This document shows positions 1-6,896 of a stretch of 12,210 nt of DNA, piece after piece (position 1 is the first letter of the stretch; every line of letters begins with the position of its first letter). A program made the position numbers and the translations under genes. The stretch comes from CAZWSC01 sp964636385 (GTDB lineage: Bacteria > Eisenbacteria > RBG-16-71-46 > CAIMUX01), in assembly GCA_964636385.1 (NCBI GenBank), contig CAZWSC010000031.1:1-12210 (forward strand), read 5' to 3'. The notes beneath the pieces are model-generated. The model searched no databases. It saw nothing but the letters and a program-made list of their open reading frames with translations, and had not been told where the DNA came from.

Positions 1-92
1 TGGAGGAGACCTGATCAGATGAGGGAGTCAGTAGAAGAAAGCGCTTGAAACTGACAGCCGCTTCATAGACGGCAGACACGTCGCGCTCCGGG

Positions 93-138
93 ACGCCCCG
101 ACTCCTCGGGTGTTTGCGCGGCTGCAGCGGTGGCTCGG
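93..138 (+). repeat. Direct repeat, copy 1
   Basis: First copy of an imperfect direct repeat of about 46 bases; the second is at 353-400. The best conserved block is CCCGACTCCTCGGG (two of the flanking bases shift by one), followed by a GCGCGGC-GCAG-GG-GGC stretch in both copies. The copies lie about 260 bases apart in the same orientation in DNA without recognisable genes. The origin is unknown. Confidence 0.5.
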
Positions 139-352
139 GAGTAGGCGGTGCTATTCGGGCTGTCTTCGTGAGTGCGACGCAGCAGATGCGGATTGACACC
201 TCCTTGAAGCAGCGAGCTGTCCGTTTCCACGTGCGTCGAGCGGAGAGACCGCATGACCAGGAACCACGCCCCCCTGCCCTGGCCGCTGGCACGGTGCCTG
301 CGCAAGCCGACTGAGGAATGCACACGACGACAGGCGGCTTGCCCACGACCGA

Positions 353-400
353 ACGCCACCCGACTCCTCGGGCTTCTGCGCGGCCGCAGTGGCGGCATGG
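353..400 (+). repeat. Direct repeat, copy 2
   Basis: Second copy of the imperfect direct repeat at 93-138. It differs by a few substitutions and a two-base length difference near its left end. Confidence 0.5.
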
Positions 401-435
401 GGTTAGGGTGCGGCGTGCATGCTTCGTGCGAAGAC

Positions 436-468
436 CCCCTTCGTGTTCTTCGGTGCGCCTTCGTGGTG
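436..468 (-). repeat. Inverted repeat, left copy (CACGAAG-rich)
   Basis: Read on the minus strand this begins CACCACGAAGG and ends CACGAAGGGG. It matches the sequence at 1365-1395 at 29 of 33 aligned columns, with two substitutions and two one-base gaps. Each copy is internally built from about three CACGAAG-type words. A further small palindrome, CTTCGTGCGAAG, lies just outside at 422-433. The two copies face each other and bracket the small-protein/nucleotidyltransferase pair. Confidence 0.7.
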
Positions 469-523
469 AAACGCCCCCTTTGCGGTGAGACTCTTCCCCC
501 ACGAGGGCGTATGCGCTGCCAGC

Positions 524-552
524 TTGCCGTGACGCACCCGGCCGATTATCAT
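524..552 (+). promoter_or_regulatory. Sigma70-type promoter giving a leaderless transcript
   Basis: A -35 element TTGCCG (524-529) and a -10 element TATCAT (547-552) are separated by exactly 17 bases. They match the consensus hexamers at 4 and 5 of 6 positions. The predicted transcription start is about base 559, one base before the ATG at 560. No Shine-Dalgarno sequence precedes that ATG, so the two observations fit a leaderless mRNA for the module. This was read by eye. Confidence 0.5.
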
Positions 553-559
553 TTCGGGC

Positions 560-757
560 ATGGCTTCCGAGTTCACGGCCGAATATGTCGCTGCGCTGCG
601 CAACCTGAGTGGCGAGCAGAAGCTTCGCACAGCTTTCGCTCTCTACTGGTCGGCGCGCGAGCTCAAGGCCGCAGCACTCCGCGAGCGGCATCCGGACTGG
701 TCGCCGGAGGAGATCCGGCAACGTGTGAAGGAGATCTTCCTCCATGCCGTCACTTGA
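560..757 (+). CDS. Small protein paired with a nucleotidyltransferase, possible antitoxin
   Basis: A 65-residue soluble, charged, probably helical protein. It contains GEQKL-x-x-A-x-x-L (residues 18-28), an AREL stretch and LRERHPDW (40-47), followed by a second predicted helix. Small proteins of this look (GEQ+L, AR-L, R-HP-W) are often encoded just upstream of nucleotidyltransferase genes; this is from memory of the pattern, not a search. Its 3' end overlaps the next gene by 14 bases, so the two are very likely translationally coupled. The ATG has no ribosome binding site, but a promoter lies so close that leaderless translation is plausible. An antitoxin or partner role is inferred only from the arrangement. 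Confidence 0.72.
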   Translation: MASEFTAEYVAALRNLSGEQKLRTAFALYWSARELKAAALRERHPDWSPEEIRQRVKEIFLHAVT

Positions 758-1310
758 GCCCTTCCTGATCTACATCCGCAAGCTGGAGGAGCTGGGACTG
801 CGCTACATGGTCAGCGGCAGTGTCGCTGCCATCTACTACGGTGAGCCGCGGCTGACGAACGATGTGGACATCATCCTGTTCCTCTCCCGCGATGACGCCA
901 GCCGTCTCGAACAGGCCTTTCCGAAAGACCAGTTTTACTGCCCGCCGCTCGACATAATCCGGCTGGAGGCTTCGCGGCCACAGCGCGGTCACTTCAACCT
1001 CATCCATCATGAGACGGGTTTCAAAGCGGACATCTACCTGGCAGGGAGCGACAGTCTTCACGACTGGGGCATGGCGCATGCAAGGCCCGTAACGATCGAC
1101 AGCGACCGCATCAGTCTCGCTCCGCCCGAGTACGTCATCATCCGCAAGCTCGAGTTCTACCGCGAGGGCGGATCGCCGAAGCATCTGCGGGACATCCTTG
1201 GGATCGTGAACGCGATGGGACCCGACTGGAACCGCGAGCCCCTGCACGGCCTGGTTGAGGCGCGCGGACTGGATCCTGAGTGGCGGGCAGCGTTGGCATC
1301 TGACCGGTAG
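744..1310 (+). CDS. AbiEii-like nucleotidyltransferase domain protein
   Basis: A 188-residue protein with the features of a minimal nucleotidyltransferase. It has a GS motif (residues 26-27, in VSGSVAAIYYGEPR), then NDVDIIL with the two catalytic-type Asp residues a fixed distance later, and a third acidic position in FKADIY near residue 93. The later segment IIRKLEFYREGG-PKHLRD resembles the Lys/Arg-Asp motif that follows the catalytic core in AbiEii toxins and related nucleotidyltransferase-like families. Such enzymes transfer nucleotides, in characterised toxins to tRNA or to a partner protein. The start codon lies inside the upstream small gene, as expected for a coupled pair. Toxicity is not shown by the sequence; a housekeeping or defence role is also possible. 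The pair is bracketed by inverted repeats. Confidence 0.8.
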   Translation: MPSLEPFLIYIRKLEELGLRYMVSGSVAAIYYGEPRLTNDVDIILFLSRDDASRLEQAFPKDQFYCPPLDIIRLEASRPQRGHFNLIHHETGFKADIYLAGSDSLHDWGMAHARPVTIDSDRISLAPPEYVIIRKLEFYREGGSPKHLRDILGIVNAMGPDWNREPLHGLVEARGLDPEWRAALASDR

Positions 1311-1364
1311 CCGAACACTCTGAAGGGCCGGCGTGTCTCTCCTACCCGGGACGCGGAAGGATCT

Positions 1365-1395
1365 CACCACGAAGGACACGAAGAGCACGAAGGGG
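1365..1395 (+). repeat. Inverted repeat, right copy (CACGAAG-rich)
   Basis: Right partner of the repeat at 436-468, in opposite orientation. It lies 54 bases after the nucleotidyltransferase stop codon. It is made of three spaced copies of a CACGAAG-type word. The 257-base gap around it (1311-1567) holds no gene that I can support. Confidence 0.7.
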
Positions 1396-1521
1396 TTCTT
1401 GTGCAACGGCATGCTCCCCACTCCATCCTGTGCCGGCGATGCGGCCGCCCGCCCCGTCAGTCCCGGCTTGCCGCAGAGCGTCCCGGCGTGTCATCGTGAA
1501 GCCCATGCATGACACAGAAGT

Positions 1522-1533
1522 TGCGCATGCGCA
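1522..1533. promoter_or_regulatory. Perfect 12-base palindrome upstream of an exported-protein gene
   Basis: TGCGCATGCGCA is a perfect palindrome 34 bases before the favoured GTG start at 1568. If that start is right, the palindrome lies in the leader or promoter and could bind a dimeric regulator. Short GC-rich palindromes also arise by chance in DNA of this composition. Confidence 0.2.
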
Positions 1534-1567
1534 GAGGCCTCGTGCCCGGGGAGCGGGGGAGTGGCGG

Positions 1568-2629
1568 GTGGCCGGCAGGCTCCCGGCGGCGGTTCGTACA
1601 GCCGCGTCCGCGTTAATCCTCGCCTGGGTGCTCACTGCACCGACCAGCCTGTCCGCCGCGAACCTGCCGGAGGAACCAGCAGGTGACAGCGCCCCTGGCG
1701 CCACCGAAGAGATGACCGGGTCGAGCCTCCCACCCGCCCTGCTCGAATCGAACCCCTTCATCATCGGGCCGCCAGACTCGATCCATATCGGGCTCCCCCC
1801 CGTCCTGGGCAGCGCAGACGGAGTGAAGGACCCACTCTTCGCCATACTGATTGGGCTGGTTTCCGACGGGCTCTACGGAACCCTGACCGGCGACAGGATC
1901 CGCGGGGAGCTGAAGAGGCAGAAGGCCCGCAGCAACCTCCCGCATCAGACCGTCAGGGAGGTCACACGGTTGCCGGTCACTCCGGGCCGCACGGCGGTTG
2001 TGCGGGTGGAGTTCGAGAAGGATCTGAGGCTTCCGATTCCGTTCAGTATCCTCGGGTACCGCCCCGGCTCGTTCTCGGTGTCGAGCGTCAGCCTGTTCCG
2101 GGAGTGGATTCTCGACACGGTGACGCTGGAGTTCCAGGATGACCCCCGGGATCCGGACAGCATCTGGCAGGTGGAGTTGACCGATGTCCACATCCTCGGG
2201 CTCGTGGACGGCGAGGTCGAAATCGACATACATGGCTGGCTGGACTTCCTGATGGGCTCGAGACTGGGGGACACACGCATTACAGGCCTCATGCTGTGCC
2301 GGCACCACGGCCGCTGGATCGGGATCGCAATGGGCTACAGCCCCGACAACCAGGGCCGCTCAGGCATCTTCGATTTCGAGAAGGACTCCATCTTCTTCCC
2401 TTCCCCCGCAGAACTCAGGCCGGTCGGCCGCCGGATGCGCAGCCGCATGGAGGCGCTCATGGCGCGGTGGGAGTACGACAACATGCCGCGTGCCGTAAGC
2501 GGGGGGAAGATGAGGCTGATCGAGGGGCTCGTGCATGAAGGGGAGAGCACCGGCGACGATGATGATCCACCCGCTTCTGACGGTTCAGACGGTTCCGGCG
2601 ACCCGGGTGATTCCGCTGAGGATCCGTGA
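1568..2629 (+). CDS. Exported protein of unknown function with acidic C-terminal tail
   Basis: I do not recognise this family. I chose the GTG at 1568 because a GAGCGGGGGAG ribosome binding site lies just upstream, and the protein then opens directly with a Sec signal peptide: an Arg-containing n-region, the hydrophobic core ASALILAWVLTA, and a likely cleavage after SLSAA near residue 31. The frame stays open to 1430, so longer starts (for example ATG at 1505) are possible but would bury the signal. The mature part, about 320 residues, contains alternating hydrophobic stretches typical of beta structure (VVRVEFEKDLRLPIPFSI, then VEIDIHGWLDFL) and a conserved-looking WIGIAMGYSPDNQGRSGIF segment. 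The last 30 residues are low-complexity Asp/Gly/Ser/Pro with DDDD. The gene converges on the outer-membrane protein gene. A periplasmic or surface location is inferred. Confidence 0.7.
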   Translation: MAGRLPAAVRTAASALILAWVLTAPTSLSAANLPEEPAGDSAPGATEEMTGSSLPPALLESNPFIIGPPDSIHIGLPPVLGSADGVKDPLFAILIGLVSDGLYGTLTGDRIRGELKRQKARSNLPHQTVREVTRLPVTPGRTAVVRVEFEKDLRLPIPFSILGYRPGSFSVSSVSLFREWILDTVTLEFQDDPRDPDSIWQVELTDVHILGLVDGEVEIDIHGWLDFLMGSRLGDTRITGLMLCRHHGRWIGIAMGYSPDNQGRSGIFDFEKDSIFFPSPAELRPVGRRMRSRMEALMARWEYDNMPRAVSGGKMRLIEGLVHEGESTGDDDDPPASDGSDGSGDPGDSAEDP

Positions 2630-2653
2630 CAGACTCCCCAGGGTGTCTGACCC

Positions 2654-2673
2654 CATGCCGGCAAAGCGGCATG
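2654..2673. terminator. Hairpin between convergent genes
   Basis: CATGCCG and CGGCATG form a 7-base-pair stem around a 6-base loop (GCAAAG), 25 bases after the stop codon of the exported-protein gene and before the end of the convergent barrel gene. There is no T-run on either side, so a Rho-independent role is uncertain. Confidence 0.35.
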
Positions 2674-2678
2674 CGATC

Positions 2679-2753
2679 GCTGAGCCCATCACTCTTCGCA
2701 AAGCCTCAGCCCGTCACTCCGCGTACAGCCTCAGCCCGTCACTCCGCGTACAG
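2679..2753. repeat. Tandem 25-base repeat covering a stop codon
   Basis: Units at 2704-2728 and 2729-2753 are identical over all 25 bases. A third, degenerate unit at 2679-2703 matches at 18 of 25 positions. The right-hand unit contains the last four codons (LYAE) and the stop codon of the minus-strand barrel gene, so the gene's 3' end is duplicated directly behind itself. Confidence 0.85.
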
Positions 2754-4970
2754 CCTGACAGCCCACTCCCTGTCGCCTCTCCCGACCGCGAAGTGCGCCC
2801 CGATGCCGACGCGGGTCAGGCCGGGCAGGCCGAGTATCCTGCTGCATCCCACACCCAGGCAGGCGCGGACCTCGTCGTCACGATGGATGAAGGCGGCGGC
2901 GTTCCCTGGTGAGCCGTCCGCTGACCCGTCCGCATCTGTGTGATCACGCCATGCGCGCCTGATGTACCCTATGTCCCCCGAGATGTGCGCCTCGAGCCCG
3001 AGGCCCCTGGCCGGAACGCCCGGCAGCCATCCCACGATATCCCTGTTTAGGTGCAGCTCTGCCCCGAGGTGAGCGCCTGACCTGCCCTCAATGGTCCCCG
3101 CGGAGTATGCCCGCAGCGTCGTGATCCCGCCCAGGAAGAGGTTCTCCTGCCTGGGCAGCCCCGCGGATGAACCCTGGAACTGGCCTCTTACCGCAAGGCG
3201 GCGTCCGCCCGGAAGCAGAAGCCGCACGGCCGCATCCCCGCGGCTGACTGAGTACTCGAAGTCGCCGCCCAGGCCGTGGCCCGCGGTCTCTGTGTATAAC
3301 CGGGATTGTATGCGGTTGAAGAGCCGCCTGTACTCCCACGTGATCCCTGCCCCGGCGGCGCGGAGAGGGCCGGGATCAGCCTGGAGAATCGGATCCCCCG
3401 GGACCTGGCCATGCGCGACCGTCCAGATCGACCGCGGAGGAAGGAGACTGTACTCCGCCCCCCGCGCGGTCAGGAAGATGCTGGAGCCGAGCATCGGCCC
3501 GACTCGGAAACCTCTCTGGAAGACCCCCTCGGCGCGGCGCGATGGATCGGGTGGCCTGCCTGCGAACAAGGTCACTGTCGCTTCCCGAGCTCCGTAGTAG
3601 TCCGATGGATCGAGTCCATCCACCACCGTCAGTAGACCCTGGGCCGGCAGGCGCCCGGCCCCGAATGTGTCGGACTGGTCCCTGACCTCGGCCTTCACGC
3701 CTGAGATCAGCGCAGGGGCGGAGCGCCTGCCGCCGGATCCTGCAGATCCGCCGGTTCTCCTCGCCAGCGACACACCAGCCTGGCCGAACCCGCGCTCCCT
3801 TCCGAAGGAGTATCCCCCCTCGATCGCGAGAGAAGGGTTGATGCTTCCTCCTGAGAAGGCGACACCTGCGCCCGCTGCGAGACGGTCGACACGGTTGTAG
3901 TGGGCCACGGGCCGCACGCCGAGGTACCGGATCGCAGGAGGCCCGGACCACGCGCCCAGCAGGGAGTCACCGGCCGCCGAGGCCAGGGAGAGATCCTCCG
4001 CGGCAGGCTGCAGCATCTCGGATGCGATCCTGGCGTCTTCGGCAGACTGCAGGCTGTCCAGAACCGCCTGCACTTCCTGGTCCCCCATGTTACGAAGGTT
4101 CATCAGGCGCAGCACGGGAGCGGGAAGATCGGGGAACTCCACGTCGTGGAAACGGATGCGCATCTCCACGGTCTCGGGCAGCCCCAGCGCCGTCATCCGC
4201 AGCCTCACCTTCAGGTAGAAGTCGTCCTCCAGCCACAGCGGCCCGTAGCGGGTGCGGCCCAGGCGGAAAGCCTCGATCTGGTGGATGAACATCGGCATGG
4301 GAACGTTATTGGTAATCGATCCGGTCTGGCGCAGGACGACGAAGTCCCTGGTGTCGAGCCACGCCTCTCCTGAAGGGAGGGAGGAGAAGCGGACAGCCGG
4401 CTTGTATGCGATCCGCAGAAGCGCGCGGTCGCCGATCGGGCGGCGGTCCAGGATCTCGTACTCGAACAGGCCGCCCCGGACCGCGAAGGGCAGGTTGCGG
4501 TACCCCTCGAACTGGGCATCGTACGCCTCGGCCGCCTTCCTGTCGGTCTCCACCTTCACGAGGGAGTCACCCCTGAAGGTCTCGACCCGGTCCCAGATCC
4601 GGATATCCCGCCTGCTTCGGCCCGGGCCTGTCTCGATTCGTGAGACCGACTCCACAACGGTTTTCTTCCGCCTCTGCGGCTCCCCGGAAGCGCCCATCAT
4701 GACAACCCGGACGTGGCGTGTGTATCGGTGCGGGATGTCGAGCTCGCTCGACTCGTCGACCCTGCGCGCAGCCAGTTCGATCAGCTCGGCGAGTGTCAGG
4801 CGGTCGCCCTCCACGTCCACGGTGGGCATGCGGTAGGTGGGGGTGTGTTCATTGGGATCTGCGCGGGCGTCCGGCGATATCCCGAACGCCATGCACGCGA
4901 ACAGGATGGCGGTTGCGACCAGGGCAGGCCCAGGGCACTGGCTGGATCCTGCAGGGCGGTTGTACCTCAC
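2739..4970 (-). CDS. Outer-membrane protein: LolA/DUF5686-like domain plus Omp85-like beta-barrel
   Basis: The favoured start is the GTG at 4970, whose GTGA overlaps the stop of the radical SAM gene. The frame is open further upstream, but that part lies inside the radical SAM gene. The 743-residue product begins with a signal peptide (core ALVATAILFACMAFG, likely cleavage after ARA near residue 37). Residues about 55-280 form a periplasmic beta-rich domain; GEAWLDTRDFVVLRQTGS (201-218) followed by paired aromatic strands resembles LolA-fold and Bacteroidota DUF5686 domains. From about 345 to the end, short amphipathic strands suggest a barrel, with LGGITTLRAY (613-622) at the place of the VRG(Y/F) motif of Omp85/TamA proteins. 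The expected C-terminal aromatic is replaced by YAE. Coupling suggests it works with the peptide-modifying enzymes, perhaps in export or envelope insertion; this is inference. Confidence 0.78.
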   Translation of the reverse strand: MRYNRPAGSSQCPGPALVATAILFACMAFGISPDARADPNEHTPTYRMPTVDVEGDRLTLAELIELAARRVDESSELDIPHRYTRHVRVVMMGASGEPQRRKKTVVESVSRIETGPGRSRRDIRIWDRVETFRGDSLVKVETDRKAAEAYDAQFEGYRNLPFAVRGGLFEYEILDRRPIGDRALLRIAYKPAVRFSSLPSGEAWLDTRDFVVLRQTGSITNNVPMPMFIHQIEAFRLGRTRYGPLWLEDDFYLKVRLRMTALGLPETVEMRIRFHDVEFPDLPAPVLRLMNLRNMGDQEVQAVLDSLQSAEDARIASEMLQPAAEDLSLASAAGDSLLGAWSGPPAIRYLGVRPVAHYNRVDRLAAGAGVAFSGGSINPSLAIEGGYSFGRERGFGQAGVSLARRTGGSAGSGGRRSAPALISGVKAEVRDQSDTFGAGRLPAQGLLTVVDGLDPSDYYGAREATVTLFAGRPPDPSRRAEGVFQRGFRVGPMLGSSIFLTARGAEYSLLPPRSIWTVAHGQVPGDPILQADPGPLRAAGAGITWEYRRLFNRIQSRLYTETAGHGLGGDFEYSVSRGDAAVRLLLPGGRRLAVRGQFQGSSAGLPRQENLFLGGITTLRAYSAGTIEGRSGAHLGAELHLNRDIVGWLPGVPARGLGLEAHISGDIGYIRRAWRDHTDADGSADGSPGNAAAFIHRDDEVRACLGVGCSRILGLPGLTRVGIGAHFAVGRGDREWAVRLYAE

Positions 4971-6418
4971 GCTTCGGATGCCCCGACCAGGGCCATGGAC
5001 TTCCTGATCTCCCCGGACAGATCCTCGACACCGGCGTTCAACTCGATCAGGGCCCGCGGCATGGAGCGTACCTGCCTTGTCGTTGCTTCGAACTGCAGCC
5101 GTTGGAGGGTGTGCAGGCCGAGATGTCGCGTTTCCACCGTGGCGAGATGCATCGCGTACTTGTCGTAGTCCTTCACCCTGCGCCTCAGACCATACTCCCC
5201 TGGCCGCTTCCAGAACGGAGTGCCCGGATAGCATACAAGCACGCCGAACCCGACGGTCGCAAGGTATCGTTCCTGGATCTGGAGGCCGAACTCGATCGTC
5301 CGGTTCACCGCGGATGCATCCTCCCATGGTAACCCGAGGATGAATGTGCAGACCGGCGTGATCCCGGCCCTGTTTGTTGCCTGCAGGATCCCCTCAACGC
5401 CGGCTTCGTTCCGCCCCTTTCCCACCCTCTCCTGGGACCCGGCAGAGCCGCTCTCGATCCCGTACTGGATGCCGTGGCAACCCAGCCGGGCCATTCTCTC
5501 GAGCAGGGCCGGCTCAACCGCCTCTATCCTCGACTCGCACGTCCACCCGAACCGGAGCCCGGACCTGTCCAGCCTGTCCAGAAGCCGCTCGAGCCTCTCC
5601 CGGTCGCCTGTGAGGGTGTCGTCGAGGAAGGCGATCTCTTCCATCCCAAGCTCGCTCAGGTAGCGGATCTCATCCATCACAGCGTCCTCATGCCGCGGCC
5701 GGTAGCGCCCTCCCGCCATCGCTGATGCGGAGCAGAAGAGGCACCGTCCGGGGCATCCGCGCCCCGTCAGCAGGGCGCCGGGAGTTCCGTACCGGTCCAG
5801 GGGAAGCAGGTCCCTGGCCGGCCACGGGATGGTGTCGAGGTCGGCGATGAGTCCCCTCGAGGGAGCCTTCACGACCCTGCCTCCATCCATGTAGCTGATG
5901 CCGCGGATGCCCTGATTCGGCACTCCGCCGCGGGCAAGGAGGGGAAGGAGCTCCGAGACCGTTTCCTCGCCCTCGCCGCGCACGACGATCTGGAACGCTC
6001 CCGTGTGCAGCGACTCTTCGTCCAGGAAGCTCACGTGGGGGCCGCCGGCGACAACCCACGTGTCCGGGCTCGTCTTCCTTATCCATGAACCGAGGCGGAC
6101 GGCATTGCGGTATGACTCGGTCATGCACGACAGCCCAACGATACGCGGCCTCTCGAGCTCGAGGCACCGTTTCAAACGGTCGCGTGTCCAGCCGGGTACA
6201 TTCAGGTCAGCGATCCGGACGGTCAGTCCTTCGCGTCTCAGCACCGACGCGAGGTAGGCTGCTCCCAGCGGAGGAAGCCCGATCGCCGAGGAGATCCTCC
6301 CCGCAGTCGCGACTCCCGTGCCCATGGCGATGAGAAGGGCATCGAGACGCCTGGCATCGCCGGCGCCGCCGGGGCCGGACGCCGGTGCTCCCGGGATGGG
6401 CTCCCGACAGCCATTCAT
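4967..6418 (-). CDS. Radical SAM enzyme with N-terminal B12-binding domain
   Basis: The ATG at 6418 is chosen because GGAGGT lies 9 bases upstream; an ATG at 6454 would overlap the previous gene. The product has 483 residues. Residues 25-165 look like a cobalamin-binding (Rossmann) domain: LPPLGAAYLASVLRREG, DLNVPGW, IVGLSCMT and VVAGGPHVSF. The DxHxxG cobalamin-ligand motif is absent, as in many enzymes of this group. The radical SAM core has CPGRCLFC (Cys 222, 226 and 229) for the 4Fe-4S cluster, followed by AFLDDTLTGD and GIQYGIESGS. Family members methylate unactivated carbons or rearrange substrates, including RiPP peptides. Placement directly after a PqqD-like gene and two small peptide genes makes a peptide substrate the best guess. 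The C-terminal 80 residues show no recognised SPASM cysteine cluster. Confidence 0.92.
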   Translation of the reverse strand: MNGCREPIPGAPASGPGGAGDARRLDALLIAMGTGVATAGRISSAIGLPPLGAAYLASVLRREGLTVRIADLNVPGWTRDRLKRCLELERPRIVGLSCMTESYRNAVRLGSWIRKTSPDTWVVAGGPHVSFLDEESLHTGAFQIVVRGEGEETVSELLPLLARGGVPNQGIRGISYMDGGRVVKAPSRGLIADLDTIPWPARDLLPLDRYGTPGALLTGRGCPGRCLFCSASAMAGGRYRPRHEDAVMDEIRYLSELGMEEIAFLDDTLTGDRERLERLLDRLDRSGLRFGWTCESRIEAVEPALLERMARLGCHGIQYGIESGSAGSQERVGKGRNEAGVEGILQATNRAGITPVCTFILGLPWEDASAVNRTIEFGLQIQERYLATVGFGVLVCYPGTPFWKRPGEYGLRRRVKDYDKYAMHLATVETRHLGLHTLQRLQFEATTRQVRSMPRALIELNAGVEDLSGEIRKSMALVGASEA

Positions 6419-6441
6419 GCGGTTCTTACCTCCGGTTGATT

Positions 6442-6750
6442 TCACACTGGCCATGGCGTTTCGTTGAAGAGAAAGACCGGGTCGCCCCCGGGCACGATCC
6501 AGCCGGATTTCCTCCAGTCCTCAATCAGGGTCTCCAGATCTGCGCGGAGCCTTTGGTCGGTCACTCCCCCGTAGCGTCGGCGCATCCACCGGAAGAGCGA
6601 CTCCATGTCCCTGGCATCCTCGATCACTTCCCATACCCAGCCTGCTACGGGATTCAGGCGCCCGACCGCACCTCCGGCAAGAACCAGGACATCGGGGTTG
6701 TCATGATCCGAAGCGCGGCACCAGTGAATCCACCTTCGCACAAGTCGCAA
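6442..6750 (-). CDS. PqqD-family peptide chaperone (RiPP recognition element)
   Basis: A 102-residue protein starting at TTG, supported by AAGGAGGA at 6755-6762, four bases from the start. It shows the PqqD pattern: the LN near residues 32-33 (GRLNPVAGWVW), a helical MESLFRWMRRRYGG stretch, then DLETLIEDWRKSGWIV. PqqD-like domains bind the leader of a ribosomally made peptide and present it to a radical SAM partner. The stop codon lies 23 bases before the radical SAM start, consistent with a working pair. The N-terminus has two extra Trp residues (RRWIHWC), and the protein is slightly longer than free-standing PqqD because of a C-terminal tail, PVFLFNETPWPV. Confidence 0.85.
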   Translation of the reverse strand: MRLVRRWIHWCRASDHDNPDVLVLAGGAVGRLNPVAGWVWEVIEDARDMESLFRWMRRRYGGVTDQRLRADLETLIEDWRKSGWIVPGGDPVFLFNETPWPV

Positions 6751-6847
6751 TGACTCCTCCTTGAGTACAGGTTTGTATAAGTCTGACCGGACGAGCCGTG
6801 GCTGATGCGGTGACCGGCCTTGTCCGCAGCTGCGCCGGATCCGGGAG

Positions 6848-6885
6848 CCGGCCGGATGCCTGGTGCGCCCCGGGCATCCCGCCGG
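6848..6885 (-). terminator. Hairpin after the peptide genes, possible attenuator
   Basis: CCGGC (6848-6852) pairs with GCCGG (6881-6885), and after one C-C mismatch GGATGCC (6854-6860) pairs with GGCATCC (6873-6879), leaving a 12-base loop. On the minus strand it begins 11 bases after the stop of the second peptide gene and lies upstream of the PqqD-like gene. No T-run follows. It could partly terminate transcription or protect the 3' end, so that peptide mRNA exceeds enzyme mRNA, as is common in precursor-peptide operons. Confidence 0.45.
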
Positions 6886-6896
6886 TCCGGGTCCGG

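Larger units (their letters stand above)
1..559. other. Gene-free stretch with direct repeats
   Basis: I find no convincing coding sequence here. The open frames are rich in Arg, Pro and Ala, have no good ribosome binding site, and look like frames kept open by high GC. What can be seen is a pair of direct repeats (93-138 and 353-400), a cluster of CTTCGTG words from 421 to 465, and a promoter leading into the gene at 560. The stretch could be a degenerate remnant of a mobile or repeat element, but no transposase fragment is recognisable. Confidence 0.5.

Noticed and set aside
253..768. Long plus-strand open frame overlapping the start of the nucleotidyltransferase module
   Set aside because: Composition is Arg/Cys/Pro-rich without motifs, and it overlaps both better-supported genes in another frame.
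4971..5327. N-terminal extension of the barrel gene reading frame
   Set aside because: The extra 119 residues lie inside the radical SAM gene, are Arg/Gly-rich without a fold pattern, and precede a clean signal peptide at the GTG at 4970.
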